Positions 51,436 through 61,125 of a stretch of 64,000 nt of DNA are shown here, one piece after another. Source of the DNA: Yponomeuta sedellus (taxonomy: Eukaryota; Arthropoda; Insecta; Lepidoptera; Yponomeutidae); the NCBI GenBank assembly GCA_934045075.1, contig OW203727.1, positions 24,007,311 to 24,071,310 on the forward strand, given 5' to 3'. The position numbers and the translations under genes are program-made. Position 1 is the stretch's first letter. Each line of letters opens with the position of its first letter. The notes beneath the pieces were generated by a model that did no database searches, was not told the DNA's origin, and saw only the letters and a program-made list of their open reading frames with translations.

Positions 51436-53847
51436 TCAAAAATCAACTTTCACGTATGATTCTAAATTAACCTTATATATTACTGAAATTAAATTAGTGT
51501 ACAAATCTCCATACAAAATGGTGCACTTACGTGTTGATTGTACTACTTTATATGCTTTCAAATGAGCACTGTAAGTTACAATATCTAAAACGAAACATTC
51601 AAATAGTATCTCGTTATTATATTGATTCATAACAATTTTGTTTATTTTACAATATTTGGGAATATCATCATTAACATCTTGTAGCACAACATTATTTACG
51701 TTGTACCTAATGCCATTTAATTCACACCAATCAACATAAATGCAATCTTTTCCATTAAGATTATCGTTATCAAAATCAAATTTACCATATCGAAGATTCT
51801 CTGTCAACCCTTTGTCTGTTACGTAACGAAAACTTTGCTTGAGTTGGCAACGTTTCATTACAGACAGAGGAAGATCTATACGCGATGTTATTGATTGACA
51901 AACCTTTTTTAACTCTTTGTGTTTTGCTTCGTATTTGAAAGCACTAACAAGTATAGGTGGACCAATTTTTTTTATTATGGTAGGATAATGAGTTAAAAAA
52001 TGGTGTTTTGGTTTTAATTTACATTGAAATATATGAAGGTACAGTTTGTGATGTTCTTCGATAATACCCTTCAAGTAATCTATTAGGTCTGAAGTAAACG
52101 CTTGTGATGTAAGAACATTTGTTATTTCAAGCAATAATAAATAATAATCCCAAACGGGATCATTTTCTTCAACTAAATCCCCCACTATAAAAACAAAATT
52201 TCTAGTAAGGCACAACATTTCAGAGGCAGACATAGTTAAGCTTTTATTTAATAAGTGTTGACGATTTATTGGTGGCGGCAAATTTTTTTCACAAGTGTTG
52301 AATTTGAAATACTTTATTCTGGAGTTCAAACGATCAAGCGTAAAGTATTGTTTGTCTATAAGATTTTGGACCACAAGCGCCATTCCGTACCTTAAAACAC
52401 CTTCCATAAGGTCGTGCATCACATCACACGTTATGTTTATGTAAACATGAAATTTTTCTAAATTATTCCAAACGCATTGTTCTTTAATGCCAACACGATT
52501 TTCAAGATGAGTGTCATAATCAATAGGCATCCGCAAATTATTAAGTTCACATGTTTGTGTTTCAGAATCTGTCTTAGTAGTTAAACAAAATCTGCAAAAA
52601 TTTGTTGCCATAAAACTTTCAAAATATCCTAATATACCGTGGAGTCCTAAGTTATCTCCAGATAAAGTAACCAAGACACATTTTACAGTTACGTTTTTTT
52701 TGTTCCTTACAACATTAATACCGACTTCTTCCAAAAACTTAAGTTCTTCAATTATTTTGTTAAAAATAGCATAGTTGCCAAATAAAAGTCTATCATTTGA
52801 GTAAAATAGTTGAGTAACAAAAATATTTTCCAATCTACTAGATTTTTCTGGTGGAATTGTTGCAATCGAAACATAAACTGCACCTAGCTTATATGCACCT
52901 GCATGACTCCCTAGGGCATTACCACTTTCAAAATCATCAAAATACAAGATCAAAGGGATAACAATGTTATCTATATCCATATTAGCTATAAGTTCTCTCC
53001 ACAACGATCCTTGAATCACATTCCTAATCACATCACCATCACTGGCATTACTTTCATCGATAAGATTTTTTTGATACTCAAGAATGGCAGAAAGGACTCC
53101 AGGTAATTCCAAAAACGATTTTAAAGTTTGTCTGAGTGGGGACATGTACAGTTTTTTTTCCTTTAGTGTCATAATTATATTATTATTTTCATTTTGTTTT
53201 TCTTTGCTGTTACCAATCTTAACTTCTACGGGGGCTACGTAATATTTTTTGTCAACTAATTGTTTTAAGCGTTTATACTCTGTGTCATAGTCTTTAAAGA
53301 TGTCTTGCAATGCTGAAACAATTTCTTTCACAGTAATTAATCTTTCAGTTAAATCTATACGCTCGTCTAAAATCCTTTTATTAATATCAGAAGCAATATC
53401 ACAGATCAAGGTTTTAACTGATTCTATCAAAATTTGTATTAAAGACCTTGGTAAGCTCTCGTGGCTGTATAAATTGCACATAAATATATTTAAGTACGAC
53501 TTCACAGACTCTATAAAGGCTACATTATCATGGTTTCTATCTATATCTATGGTAATGTCACATGTTTTATTTACACCATTGCTACTTTGCGATACAGTGT
53601 CATCTACATGATTGCTCATCACATTTTTACTAGCATTGATGTTATTGATGCATGAATTTGTCTCAACATTACTTGAACTGCACGTGGTTAAATGAATTTT
53701 AAAACGACTTTTTTTATCATATGTTCTTTTACAATTTTGATTAGGGCAAACAAAGTAGTTGACAATCTTGTGTGCCGTTTCCAAATGAAAAATGTATTTT
53801 TTAAAATCATTTATTCTTACTTGGTAGTAATTGCAATTTAATTCCAT
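51436..53847 (-). CDS. Tnp2-like DDE transposase with N-terminal zinc finger
   Basis: 803 residues, uninterrupted. The N-terminus carries a zinc-finger pair: a degenerate one (C5...H21-X4-H26) and a C2HC finger C34-X4-C39-X12-H52-X3-C56, likely DNA-binding. The core resembles CACTA/Tnp2-type transposases: LYFDDFESGN with D304/D305; YKLGAVYVSIATIPPE (319-334); SGDNLGLHG with D398; a C418-X2-C421 insertion (FCRFC); and D475-X2-H478 in CDVMHDLMEGV. The C(2)C and D(2)H motifs are hallmarks of the CMC superfamily. Later KHHFLTHYP (about 614-622) and EAKHKELK (about 640-647) are conserved in related animal proteins; the third catalytic acid may be E482 or E640. Expected role: cutting and joining element ends in the nucleus. 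It lies 70 bp past the stop of the SAM-domain gene, same strand. Confidence 0.8.
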   Translation of the reverse strand: MELNCNYYQVRINDFKKYIFHLETAHKIVNYFVCPNQNCKRTYDKKSRFKIHLTTCSSSNVETNSCINNINASKNVMSNHVDDTVSQSSNGVNKTCDITIDIDRNHDNVAFIESVKSYLNIFMCNLYSHESLPRSLIQILIESVKTLICDIASDINKRILDERIDLTERLITVKEIVSALQDIFKDYDTEYKRLKQLVDKKYYVAPVEVKIGNSKEKQNENNNIIMTLKEKKLYMSPLRQTLKSFLELPGVLSAILEYQKNLIDESNASDGDVIRNVIQGSLWRELIANMDIDNIVIPLILYFDDFESGNALGSHAGAYKLGAVYVSIATIPPEKSSRLENIFVTQLFYSNDRLLFGNYAIFNKIIEELKFLEEVGINVVRNKKNVTVKCVLVTLSGDNLGLHGILGYFESFMATNFCRFCLTTKTDSETQTCELNNLRMPIDYDTHLENRVGIKEQCVWNNLEKFHVYINITCDVMHDLMEGVLRYGMALVVQNLIDKQYFTLDRLNSRIKYFKFNTCEKNLPPPINRQHLLNKSLTMSASEMLCLTRNFVFIVGDLVEENDPVWDYYLLLLEITNVLTSQAFTSDLIDYLKGIIEEHHKLYLHIFQCKLKPKHHFLTHYPTIIKKIGPPILVSAFKYEAKHKELKKVCQSITSRIDLPLSVMKRCQLKQSFRYVTDKGLTENLRYGKFDFDNDNLNGKDCIYVDWCELNGIRYNVNNVVLQDVNDDIPKYCKINKIVMNQYNNEILFECFVLDIVTYSAHLKAYKVVQSTRKCTILYGDLYTNLISVIYKVNLESYVKVDF

Positions 53848-53884
53848 ATTGACAAGTATGTATAGTTTCTTGGGTGAGAATATT

Positions 53885-53890
53885 TTTATT
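53885..53890 (-). terminator. Polyadenylation signal of the SAM-domain gene
   Basis: AATAAA on the minus strand 26 bases after the stop codon. Cleavage would fall at about 53865-53870, just before the transposase ATG at 53847, so the two genes are nearly contiguous. Confidence 0.55.
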
Positions 53891-53916
53891 GAAAATTGTG
53901 ACTGGTAATAACTAAG

Positions 53917-56900
53917 TTACAAATTTAATACATCCATTATGTAGCATACAAGATTGTCATATTTTGTTTCAATTTTGTACACGCATCTTTGTATTATTAA
54001 ATACAAGTGGTCACCTGCCTTTGGGTACCTAGCGTTAAAAGTATGATACAGTTTAAAAAGGATATCAAAACTTTTCCTGATGCTTTGAAACTGATATTTA
54101 ACATCATCAACTATCAGTAATGGTGAGGCACACTCCGATAACGACCCTTGTAGTATAATGTATGGTTGGATGGAGATCTTCTTTGCTAAGGCTTTTTCTT
54201 TTTGGGTAGCTATGGTTTCCTCAATGTCACCAGCATTCTACAAAGCAGAAAAAATAGTAAATTACTAAAAAATGTAAACGTCAAAGAATAAGAAATTAGG
54301 ATCTTAGGCTGGATTTCACCCAACTTTTATTCCGAGAATATCACTTATCCTTGGATGGTAATGTCAAAACTCGTCATAGTAATTTTTCAATTACTGTAGT
54401 CAACGACTAAAATTAGACAAGCCGGTGGGAGTAGAGTTCTATGGACGCCTCGCCACTTGTATCTACACAAGTATTCATATCGTTACTTGTACCCGTAATA
54501 CAAGCCTATCTTCAGCTTAATTTGGGACTAGGTCAATCTGTGTCAATCTAAGAGGTCCTATGATATTTATTATTACATTAATCTATTTTTGTTATATTAT
54601 CAGCACAACCTAAAGGTTATGTGCTTATTTAGTTTTGCCTGAGATTGACGGTAGAGAACACTCATAACATTATTGTTTTGTACGGTAAGGTTTTGTGTAA
54701 TAAAGATCAAATAAGAAATGAGTTAAAATCATGACAACAGATTTTTTCAAGAAATTTAACATTTACCGGAACGCAGATGAATAGCGATTCGATGGCTTCT
54801 TCTGTTGTGAATTTTACTTTCTTCGAAAGTCTTCCCTTGGGGGGTACCAGCTTTGCTAGGATCTTCAGCTGGGTAGGAAGTTTTACTGAAATAAGTAAAA
54901 TAATGTGTATAAATTATTTAAGTTTTCGTCCAGTTTAAATTTAATGCCACTTATAGTAACAGAATAAACTTAGTCTAACTACTTATAAGTTTTATTATGC
55001 ATACATTCGCCTTCAATGTTCTTCAAAGAATCAATAAGGTTTATAATTCTTTCATCTTGCGTTTGTTTTAGTCCAATTAGTTTTTCAAAAAATATATCCC
55101 AATTTAAGTAGAAGTTTAATCCCTTTTCAGGATATAACAATTCAAAGTCAATATTTATCTGAAAAAAAAAGTAATAATCTAGTAACGTTAGGTAATAACA
55201 GTAATCGTAATTATCTTGGTGTCGGTTTTTGCGTTACCCACGGTTTTCAAATTCTAGCTAGGTCTAGGTCAAACTCTCTGGAGTGTTACGGGCGATAAGC
55301 AACTTCGTTCCAAAAAATATACATACAGTGGCACATATAACCTGAAGCGATCATAACCTAACGGCGCTTGTGGATCGGCAACAATTTCACAAGCTAAGCA
55401 ACGGTCACCCAGGTCAGTTTCTGGATGGGTGACCGCTTGGAGTGGTTATCACAACTGAACGTTTCCGTGATTTGGAAGGCACCCCGAGACCTCAGGGACC
55501 CCGAGGCACTCAGAGACCTTCGGGATGAGTGGTGTCGTTGAGCACCGGGTTGGAACAAAGTTCCTTTCATTGCATATATGACATGATGAGTACCTATGTA
55601 TTGTCTATAATGTGTTTTTAGTTTTCAAAAAAATCTGCGCCCAAAATTATGTACCTCCTGCTTTTTTGAAGTCGGTTAAAAATAGGCTAAATTATTCTTA
55701 ATTTAAAATCCATACACACCAATATTTCACTCCTAGTGTCTGACAATATTTTCCAGTCTTTCAGAAACTCGTGGATATTTTTCTGTTCACCTTCCCTTCT
55801 TAGATTAAATGTGGCCTTCCACTTGATTGTTACCTCGTCCCAAGGTTCAGAGTTGTTATTTAGCCACAATACATCCCTCGAGTGTAATTCTGAAATTAAG
55901 AGACTTTATTAAATAAAATACCAAAGTTCAAGGAAATAAGATAAGAAAACCAGATAAGATCAGATAATATAAAAACTGGCCAATTGCGAGTTGGACTCGC
56001 GCACGGAGGGTTCCGTACCATTATCTATACAACATAAGACACAAAGACCGAGAAAAAACGGCAAAAAATCATGTTTGTTGTATGAGAGCCTCCCTTGAAT
56101 ATTTATTTTTAATTATTTATTTTTAAAATGAATATAGAACCTAATATTCTGTGAATATTTCAAGCGTCTACCTGAGGCCGTTATTAATATGAAGCAAAAA
56201 AACGGCAAAAAAATATGTTTATTGTATGGGAGCCCCCCTTAATTATTAATATTATTCAGTTTTTAGTATTTGTTGCTAGAGCAACCACAGAAATACATCA
56301 TCTGTGAAAATTTCAACTGTTCAGCTATCACGGTTCATGAGATACAGCCTGGTGACAGACAGGCAGGCGGGCAGGCGGACAGGCGGACAGACGGATATAA
56401 GGACAGACGGACGGACAGAGAGACAGATTATAGGCATAATTAACAGTAATAAACTAATAACTAATAATATTTATAGTTCCATTATTTCTACCCAAATTAT
56501 ATGGGACCACCATTGAACTAATTCTTTAAAAAAATCAACTTAATCAGTCTACAGAATAAATACATACATAAATCATACATACATATCATTACGGCTGTAT
56601 TCCCTGGCCGGGTAGGCAGAGCATTAGTAACCTTCAAGGTTACATCACGCCACCTTTGACAAATATAGAATTCTCGAGCAGCTTCTCATTCCAGGCATAA
56701 TGTAAAATAAAGTCAAGGGATGCAAAGGTAGTGATATACCGAGGGTGTTGGGCTGACAACCTGTCACTTCATGCCAATGTCTGCAATATCTGCTATCTGC
56801 AATATTGCTGATCTGATAACCCTCAAAACTTTGTCAAAGGTGGCAGGATAAATAATTTTATTTTGATGAATATTACTTAATGAATTGAGATCTTTTTTTC

Positions 56901-58166
56901 AAGTAGATTAAATGATGTTTACTCACCCTGTAAGTCATCATCACAATTTTTCTTCTTTGGAGGTGGAGTATTCTCAGACTCGCTAATTGAACCTCTCTTG
57001 CGATCCCCATACTTGTATAAGAGGTTGCGGACTTTGTCAACTAATTTTCCTCGGGCGACTGTGGAACGTCCACTTATAGACTGATTTTTTTTTAGAGGTT
57101 TTGTAAAATATGTGCCGACTGACTCTTTGGGAAACAGTGTTATTATTTTTGCCGCTAGCACATTGTATTCTTCGTAGGTTATACGGCTAAAAACAAAAGT
57201 AATATAGTTTCATTATTACCAAAATGTTAATAGTATGGTAAATGAATGATACAATGAGCTTGATGAGTTATTTATTAGTTGGGTCAACTTACCAATTAAC
57301 AATATATGTATATATATGTTTTATAATTATGTCGGTTAATTGACTTCGCTTGCTGTTATCGAGACAACTGTATGTTTGATAATATTTTAAAATGCTATTT
57401 CCACCTGGTGAAGTTTGTAATAGTGTTTCTAAATCGAACTGCGGGAAACTTTTTCTGCTTTGATATTCGACTGTCTTGGGAGTCTCAAGTAGGCTGGTAA
57501 CTTCTATATCATCGAGGTTTATAAGCAACGTATTATTCGATGGAGTGCATGTGTTGGAGTTTGTCTCCGTTGAGGTCTGTGAAGTCACCAAAATTCTTAT
57601 GACAAATAATAAACAAGTGGAAAGAAGTGGTCTCTACCTACACCACAGTAAATAAAGCGTGAATTATATGTACGTACAGCCATGATTAGACTACAAACAT
57701 TACACACGGTTTGCTCCGTCCGTGTGGCAACCAGCTACCACAAGTACCAACTGAGAAAAAGACAACCAAGTGATCATTTAGTACATTACCTGTGCTGTTA
57801 TCAATTCCGATATCCGCTCTTGGAGCACTAATCGTGTGCCTAAATGTGGGCACAATTCTTTGAGACATTCTGGTGTCAGTTTTGGAAAGTGTTCGACACT
57901 TATTCCATTTGCTAGAAAATATATAATAAGAGTTATGTATCTATAATATCACTGTTCAAGCACGAACGTTCTCCGTTTACAATTACATTACAGATATCAT
58001 GCAGAGAAAGGGTGAAATCAAATCTACATAGATTTACGTTCTACGACTAAATGATATACCTAAATTTAATATAAATGTACTTCTTACCTATAAAGTTGTT
58101 TATTACTTCGTGAGGTATACCCCATGACCCCAGCACTTCGGCTACAGCCACACTCACAACGTCCAT
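53917..58166 (-). CDS. SAM-domain protein, SAMD3-like, eight exons
   Basis: Exons in coding order (minus strand): 58166-58088, 57911-57790, 57576-57293, 57186-56927, 55889-55720, 55158-55005, 54885-54767, 54237-53917. Every intron is GT..AG, phases agree throughout, and the total is 1509 nt, 502 residues. Residues 1-67 form a SAM domain: VAEVLGSWGIPHEVINNF, then LTPECLKELCPHLGTRLVLQ. A linker rich in N/T/S (68-105) follows. Then come SILKYYQ..LDNSKRSQLTDIIIKHIYTYI (about 125-160) and RITYEEYNVLAAKIITLFP with ARGKLVDKVRNLLYK (about 162-225). The C-terminal region has INIDFELLYPEKGLNFYL, then QPYIILQGSLSECASPLLIV and DVKYQFQSIRKSFDILFKLY. This order and the ~500-residue length match animal proteins annotated as sterile alpha motif domain-containing protein 3-like, whose function is unknown. 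It sits inside the putative transposon, next to the transposase. Exon 3 acceptor is the least certain junction. Confidence 0.8.
55331..55570 (+). repeat. 5S rRNA-derived SINE in an intron (variant of family B)
   Basis: 'cacaagctaagcaacggtca', 'cccaggtcagtttctggatg', 'ggtgaccgcttggagtggtt' follow the 5S internal promoter order (A box, intermediate element, C box) even more closely than family B. The following 'cgtttccgtgatttggaagg' echoes family B's middle. The tail is different, ending 'gagcaccgggttggaacaaa'. It lies between exons 5 and 6 of the SAM-domain gene. Confidence 0.75.
55970..56520 (+). repeat. Family K interspersed repeat in an intron
   Basis: 'ctggccaattgcgagttgga', 'ctcgcgcacggagggttccg', 'taccattatctatacaacat', 'tttcaagcgtctacctgagg', 'catgagatacagcctggtga' and an imperfect GGACAGAC run. 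Second copy at 58560-59700. Lies in intron 4 of the SAM-domain gene. Confidence 0.75.
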
Positions 58167-58224
58167 CACCACCAACGGTTTTTATTTTGTTTTGCTGTTA
58201 GGAACTTCAATCACCGCGGCTGAA

Positions 58225-58300
58225 AACTAAACTAAACTTGTCACGACTTGCTCGCTCGCGGCTTGGCTGCGCGGCGCGGCGTCAGTAACTCAGTATTACC
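58225..58300 (-). promoter_or_regulatory. GC-rich putative promoter region of the SAM-domain gene
   Basis: A short GC-rich block ('cgctcgcggcttggctgcgc') stands out in AT-rich surroundings 60-130 bases before the ATG at 58166. No TATA box is seen. Assignment as promoter is inference from position and composition. Confidence 0.4.
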
Positions 58301-58559
58301 AACGCAAAAAATTCTTAATTGAAAACAATATAATACAGTGCCGCTTGATATTAGAGAAAAAATATTGTTACGAGAAAAATATTCTTAGAGCCAGTAAAAA
58401 TATACAACACAGTTTCACATTATTTTGGATCAAGAAAAATGTTTCTAAATCTTAGTTTTCAATAGTGTTCAATGAAAATGGTAAGATATTAGACTGAAGT
58501 AAATTAGAGAACTAAAGGGGAGGCTGGGGATAATTGATCTTTCTCTTCTACAAATATTT

Positions 58560-58735
58560 AACACTAGCGACGGCCAAGTGCGAGTCGGACTCGCGCACGA
58601 AGCGAAGGGTTCCGTACCATTATCTATACAACATTAGACACAAAGATCGAGAAAAAACAGCAAAAACTCACGTTTGTTGTATGGGAGCCCCCCTTAAATA
58701 TTTATTTTAATTTAATTATTTATTTTTGAAGCGAA
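58560..58735 (+). repeat. Family K, left part, interrupted
   Basis: 'gacggccaagtgcgagtcgg', 'actcgcgcacgaagcgaagg', 'gttccgtaccattatctata' down to the insertion site of the family G SINE. It continues at 59185. Confidence 0.8.
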
Positions 58736-59175
58736 ACCGGCGTGCGTGCATGCAACGACTAATGAATATTGATGAAGCGAAAGTAATCTGTCAGGATCGT
58801 GGCAAAGTGGGAGTCCCTGGTCTCTGCCTACCCCTCTAGGATACAGGCGTGAGATTATGTATGTGTATGTATGTATGTATGTATGTATGTATGTATGTAT
58901 GTATGTATGTATGTATGTATGTATGTATGTATGTATGTATGTATGTATGTATGTATGTATGTATGTATGTATGTATGTATGTATGTATGTATGTATGTAT
59001 GTATGTATGTATGTATGTATGTATGTATGTATGTATGTATGTATGTATGTATGTATGTATGTATGTATGTATGTATGTATGTATGTATGTATGTATGTAT
59101 GTATGTATGTATGTATGTATGTATGTATGTATGTATGTATGTATGTATGTATGTATTTATGTATATATGTATTTA
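58736..59175 (+). repeat. Family G SINE with expanded (TATG)n tail, 9-bp target duplication
   Basis: Body 58736-58855 ('gtgcatgcaacgactaatga', 'ctgtcaggatcgtggcaaag', 'ggtctctgcctacccctcta', 'ggatacaggcgtgagatta') runs directly into a tetranucleotide array. TGAAGCGAA flanks it at 58727-58735 and 59176-59184, a duplication typical of retroposed SINEs. Confidence 0.85.
58857..59170 (+). repeat. (ATGT)n microsatellite, about 75 perfect units
   Basis: Almost uninterrupted tetranucleotide array; only the last few units vary. It forms the tail of the family G SINE. Open frames across all three phases are artefacts of the repeat. Confidence 0.98.
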
Positions 59176-59184
59176 TGAAGCGAA

Positions 59185-59275
59185 TATAGAACTTTATTTC
59201 ATTGAATATTTCAAGCGTCTACCTGTTACCGTTATTAATATCACGTAAAGAACTACAAAAAATTACGTTTGTTTG
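59185..59275 (+). repeat. Family K, continuation
   Basis: 'atatagaactttatttcatt', 'aatatttcaagcgtctacct', 'gttaccgttattaatatcac' resume family K after the family G insertion. Confidence 0.8.
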
Positions 59276-59366
59276 GCCGTCCGTCCGTCCGTCCGTCCGT
59301 CCGTCCGTCCGTCCGTCCGTCCGTCCGTCCGTCCGTCCGTCCGTCCGTCCGTCCGTCCGTCCGTCC

Positions 59367-59401
<35 letters not shown>
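59276..59401 (+). repeat. (CCGT)n then (CTGT)n microsatellite
   Basis: About 23 GTCC-type units followed by eight GTCT units. Corresponds to the simple-repeat part of family K (imperfect GGACAGAC run at 56360-56430). Confidence 0.95.
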
Positions 59402-59700
59402 ACCAGGCTGTATCTCATGAACGGTGATAGCTAGACAGTTGAAAAATTTAATAACGAAATAACGAAAAATTTAATAACAAATACTAAAAATAGAATAAAA
59501 TTAATAATTAAGGGGCGCTCCAATACAACAAATGTAATTTTTTGTCGTTCTTTACGTGATATTAATAACGGTAACAGGTAGACGCTTGAAATATTCAAAG
59601 AAATAAAGTTCTAAATTCGCTTCAAAAATACATACAGACAGACAGTGAAGTCTTAGTAATAGGGTCCCGTTTGGAACCCTTCGGGTACGGAACCCTAAAA
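59402..59700 (-). repeat. Family K, inverted copy
   Basis: 'caccaggctgtatctcatga' through 'aacggtaacaggtagacgct', 'gaaatattcaaagaaataaa' and 'ttcgggtacggaaccctaaa' is family K on the minus strand. With 58560-59275 it forms a head-to-head pair centred on the microsatellite. Confidence 0.8.
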
Positions 59701-59939
59701 AGGAGGACTATCTACAAAAAGAAGTGAGATACCATCAAAAACATATAGCTTGTAAAAAAGACCAAGTCTGCCTTACCTACATAAAAAGTTGTGAGATCCA
59801 TGTAATACCAAGTCGGTTAATTTATTCAGTCCCTACTTAAGGGACCTTCTGTCTTTATTTATTACATAATTATCTAACCTAACAACAACATATAGTGACC
59901 ATGTCAATATTAAAAATCTTTAACTTTTAAAGGAAATAG

Positions 59940-60890
59940 ACTGACTTGGCGAACAAAAAGCGGTTCAACTTTTCCCAGCCTCCCCTATTTCCTTGAAATT
60001 ATCATTGCCGTTCTTAGAATAATAAAATGTATTGATTGAAATTATAAAACTTGTTCATTGCTTAAATCAAACACTTCTTAGAACTGCTAACTATTGTTCT
60101 TACAAAAAGAAAAGTTTTTTTTGTTCTAGAAAAGATATCACTTTCTCAAACTCTAGATACTTTATTTGTTTTGATATAATTCAAAGTACTTGATTCAAGA
60201 AAGAGTCTTGATTATTAATTGAACCAAAAACTTCTTGCATTAACTATGAATTCATTTTTACAATAAATTTATAGAATATCTTGGTTTTAGAATAGTTATT
60301 AAGTGAAAACTCAAAATCATGACTTAAGATACTTTAATTGCTTTGAAAGGATTCGAAGTTTTTGATTTAAACACACCTTGTTTATTGATTAAATTGAGCA
60401 CTTCTTAGAATTAGTAAATATTTTTCTTTACTAAGTATAAATAAAAAATATCTTGGGTTTACAATGATTATCACTTGAGAACACCGCTTCTTGACTCAAT
60501 ATACTTCATTTGCTTTGAGAATTTTTTTAGTGTTTGATTAAAAAAACTTCTGTTTATTGATTAAATAAAAGAAAACTTGGTATGAGTAAATATTAATCTT
60601 CATAAAAAAAAATTATGTCTTAGTTTTAGAATAGTTATGACTTGAGAATCCTAAATCTTAACTCAAGACAGTTTGTTTGTTTCGAGAGATTTCATAGTTC
60701 TGAAATAAAGATATGTTCCTTTTGTTGATGTAATTGAAAAAACATATTAAAATAAGCATATTTTTCTAAAAATTAGAAAAATATTGAGAATATAATAATT
60801 TTAGAACGACAACATGGGTATTTTTCAATCAACAAAACAATCTTAATCCGAATAAATATTTTTTTGTAATTAGGAAATATTTTGAGAAAA
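59940..60890. repeat. Right subterminal repeat region, ~170-bp period
   Basis: Degenerate tandem units: 'tcttggttttagaatagtta' starts at about 60279, 'tcttgggtttacaatgatta' at 60451 and 'tcttagttttagaatagtta' at 60618 (spacing 172 and 167), with an earlier weaker unit near 60114. Each is followed by 'actTGAGAA'-like, 'ttTGCTTTGA' and 'TTTATTGATTAAA' blocks. Comparable in period to the left side (173). Confidence 0.7.
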
Positions 60891-60894
60891 TGGT

Positions 60895-60927
60895 CGGTCT
60901 TGTTTTGAAAAATCCTTTTTTTCTGTG
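60895..60927 (-). repeat. Right terminal inverted repeat
   Basis: Ends CTGTG at 60927; read inward CACAGAAAAAAAGGATTTTT. Followed at once by TGACTG. Confidence 0.7.
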
Positions 60928-60994
60928 TGACTGGATTCATAGTCTTCCTTTCGTACCACCGCTGCATACCATTTCTTTTATGTAACCTACCTAG

Positions 60995-61125
60995 GGATGT
61001 TTACGTCCCATAGCAAGGCACAGGCCTTCTCTTTGAGAAAAGTATCTGAGGTAATCAAGTACCTCAACGCTTGAACATGCCAATCCACGGTAAGCTGGGT
61101 ACGCGTCATTAAGCCTATACGGAGT
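60995..61125 (-). repeat. SINE tail T, inverted
   Basis: 'acgtcccatagcaaggcaca', 'ggccttctctttgagaaaag' and 'catgccaatccacggtaagc' are the inverted family T tail. Outside the large transposon. Confidence 0.55.

Larger units (their letters stand above)
50037..60933. mobile_element. Large CACTA/CMC-like DNA transposon, TSD included
   Basis: Element 50043-60927 (10,885 bp). Left end CACAGTAAAAACAGATTTCT; the right end read inward is CACAGAAAAAAAGGATTTTT, about 21 of the first 25 bases identical. A perfect 6-bp direct repeat TGACTG flanks both ends (50037-50042 and 60928-60933). It contains a Tnp2-like transposase ORF and an eight-exon SAM-domain gene, both on the minus strand, and AT-rich subterminal repeats at both ends. 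CAC-starting ends, subterminal repeats and this transposase type are known for the CACTA (EnSpm/CMC) superfamily, though its usual target duplication is 2-3 bp. Later insertions inside it: a MITE (50929), SINEs and a microsatellite. Unity of the element is inferred from the ends; each end by itself is simple sequence. Confidence 0.75.

Noticed and set aside
55687..55869. A separate 60-codon minus-strand gene
   Set aside because: It is exon 5 of the SAM-domain gene read through its donor site; splicing at 55720 restores the family sequence.
58849..59420. Three overlapping open frames of 70-125 codons with MYVC or SVRP repeats
   Set aside because: They are translations of tetranucleotide microsatellites open in several phases.
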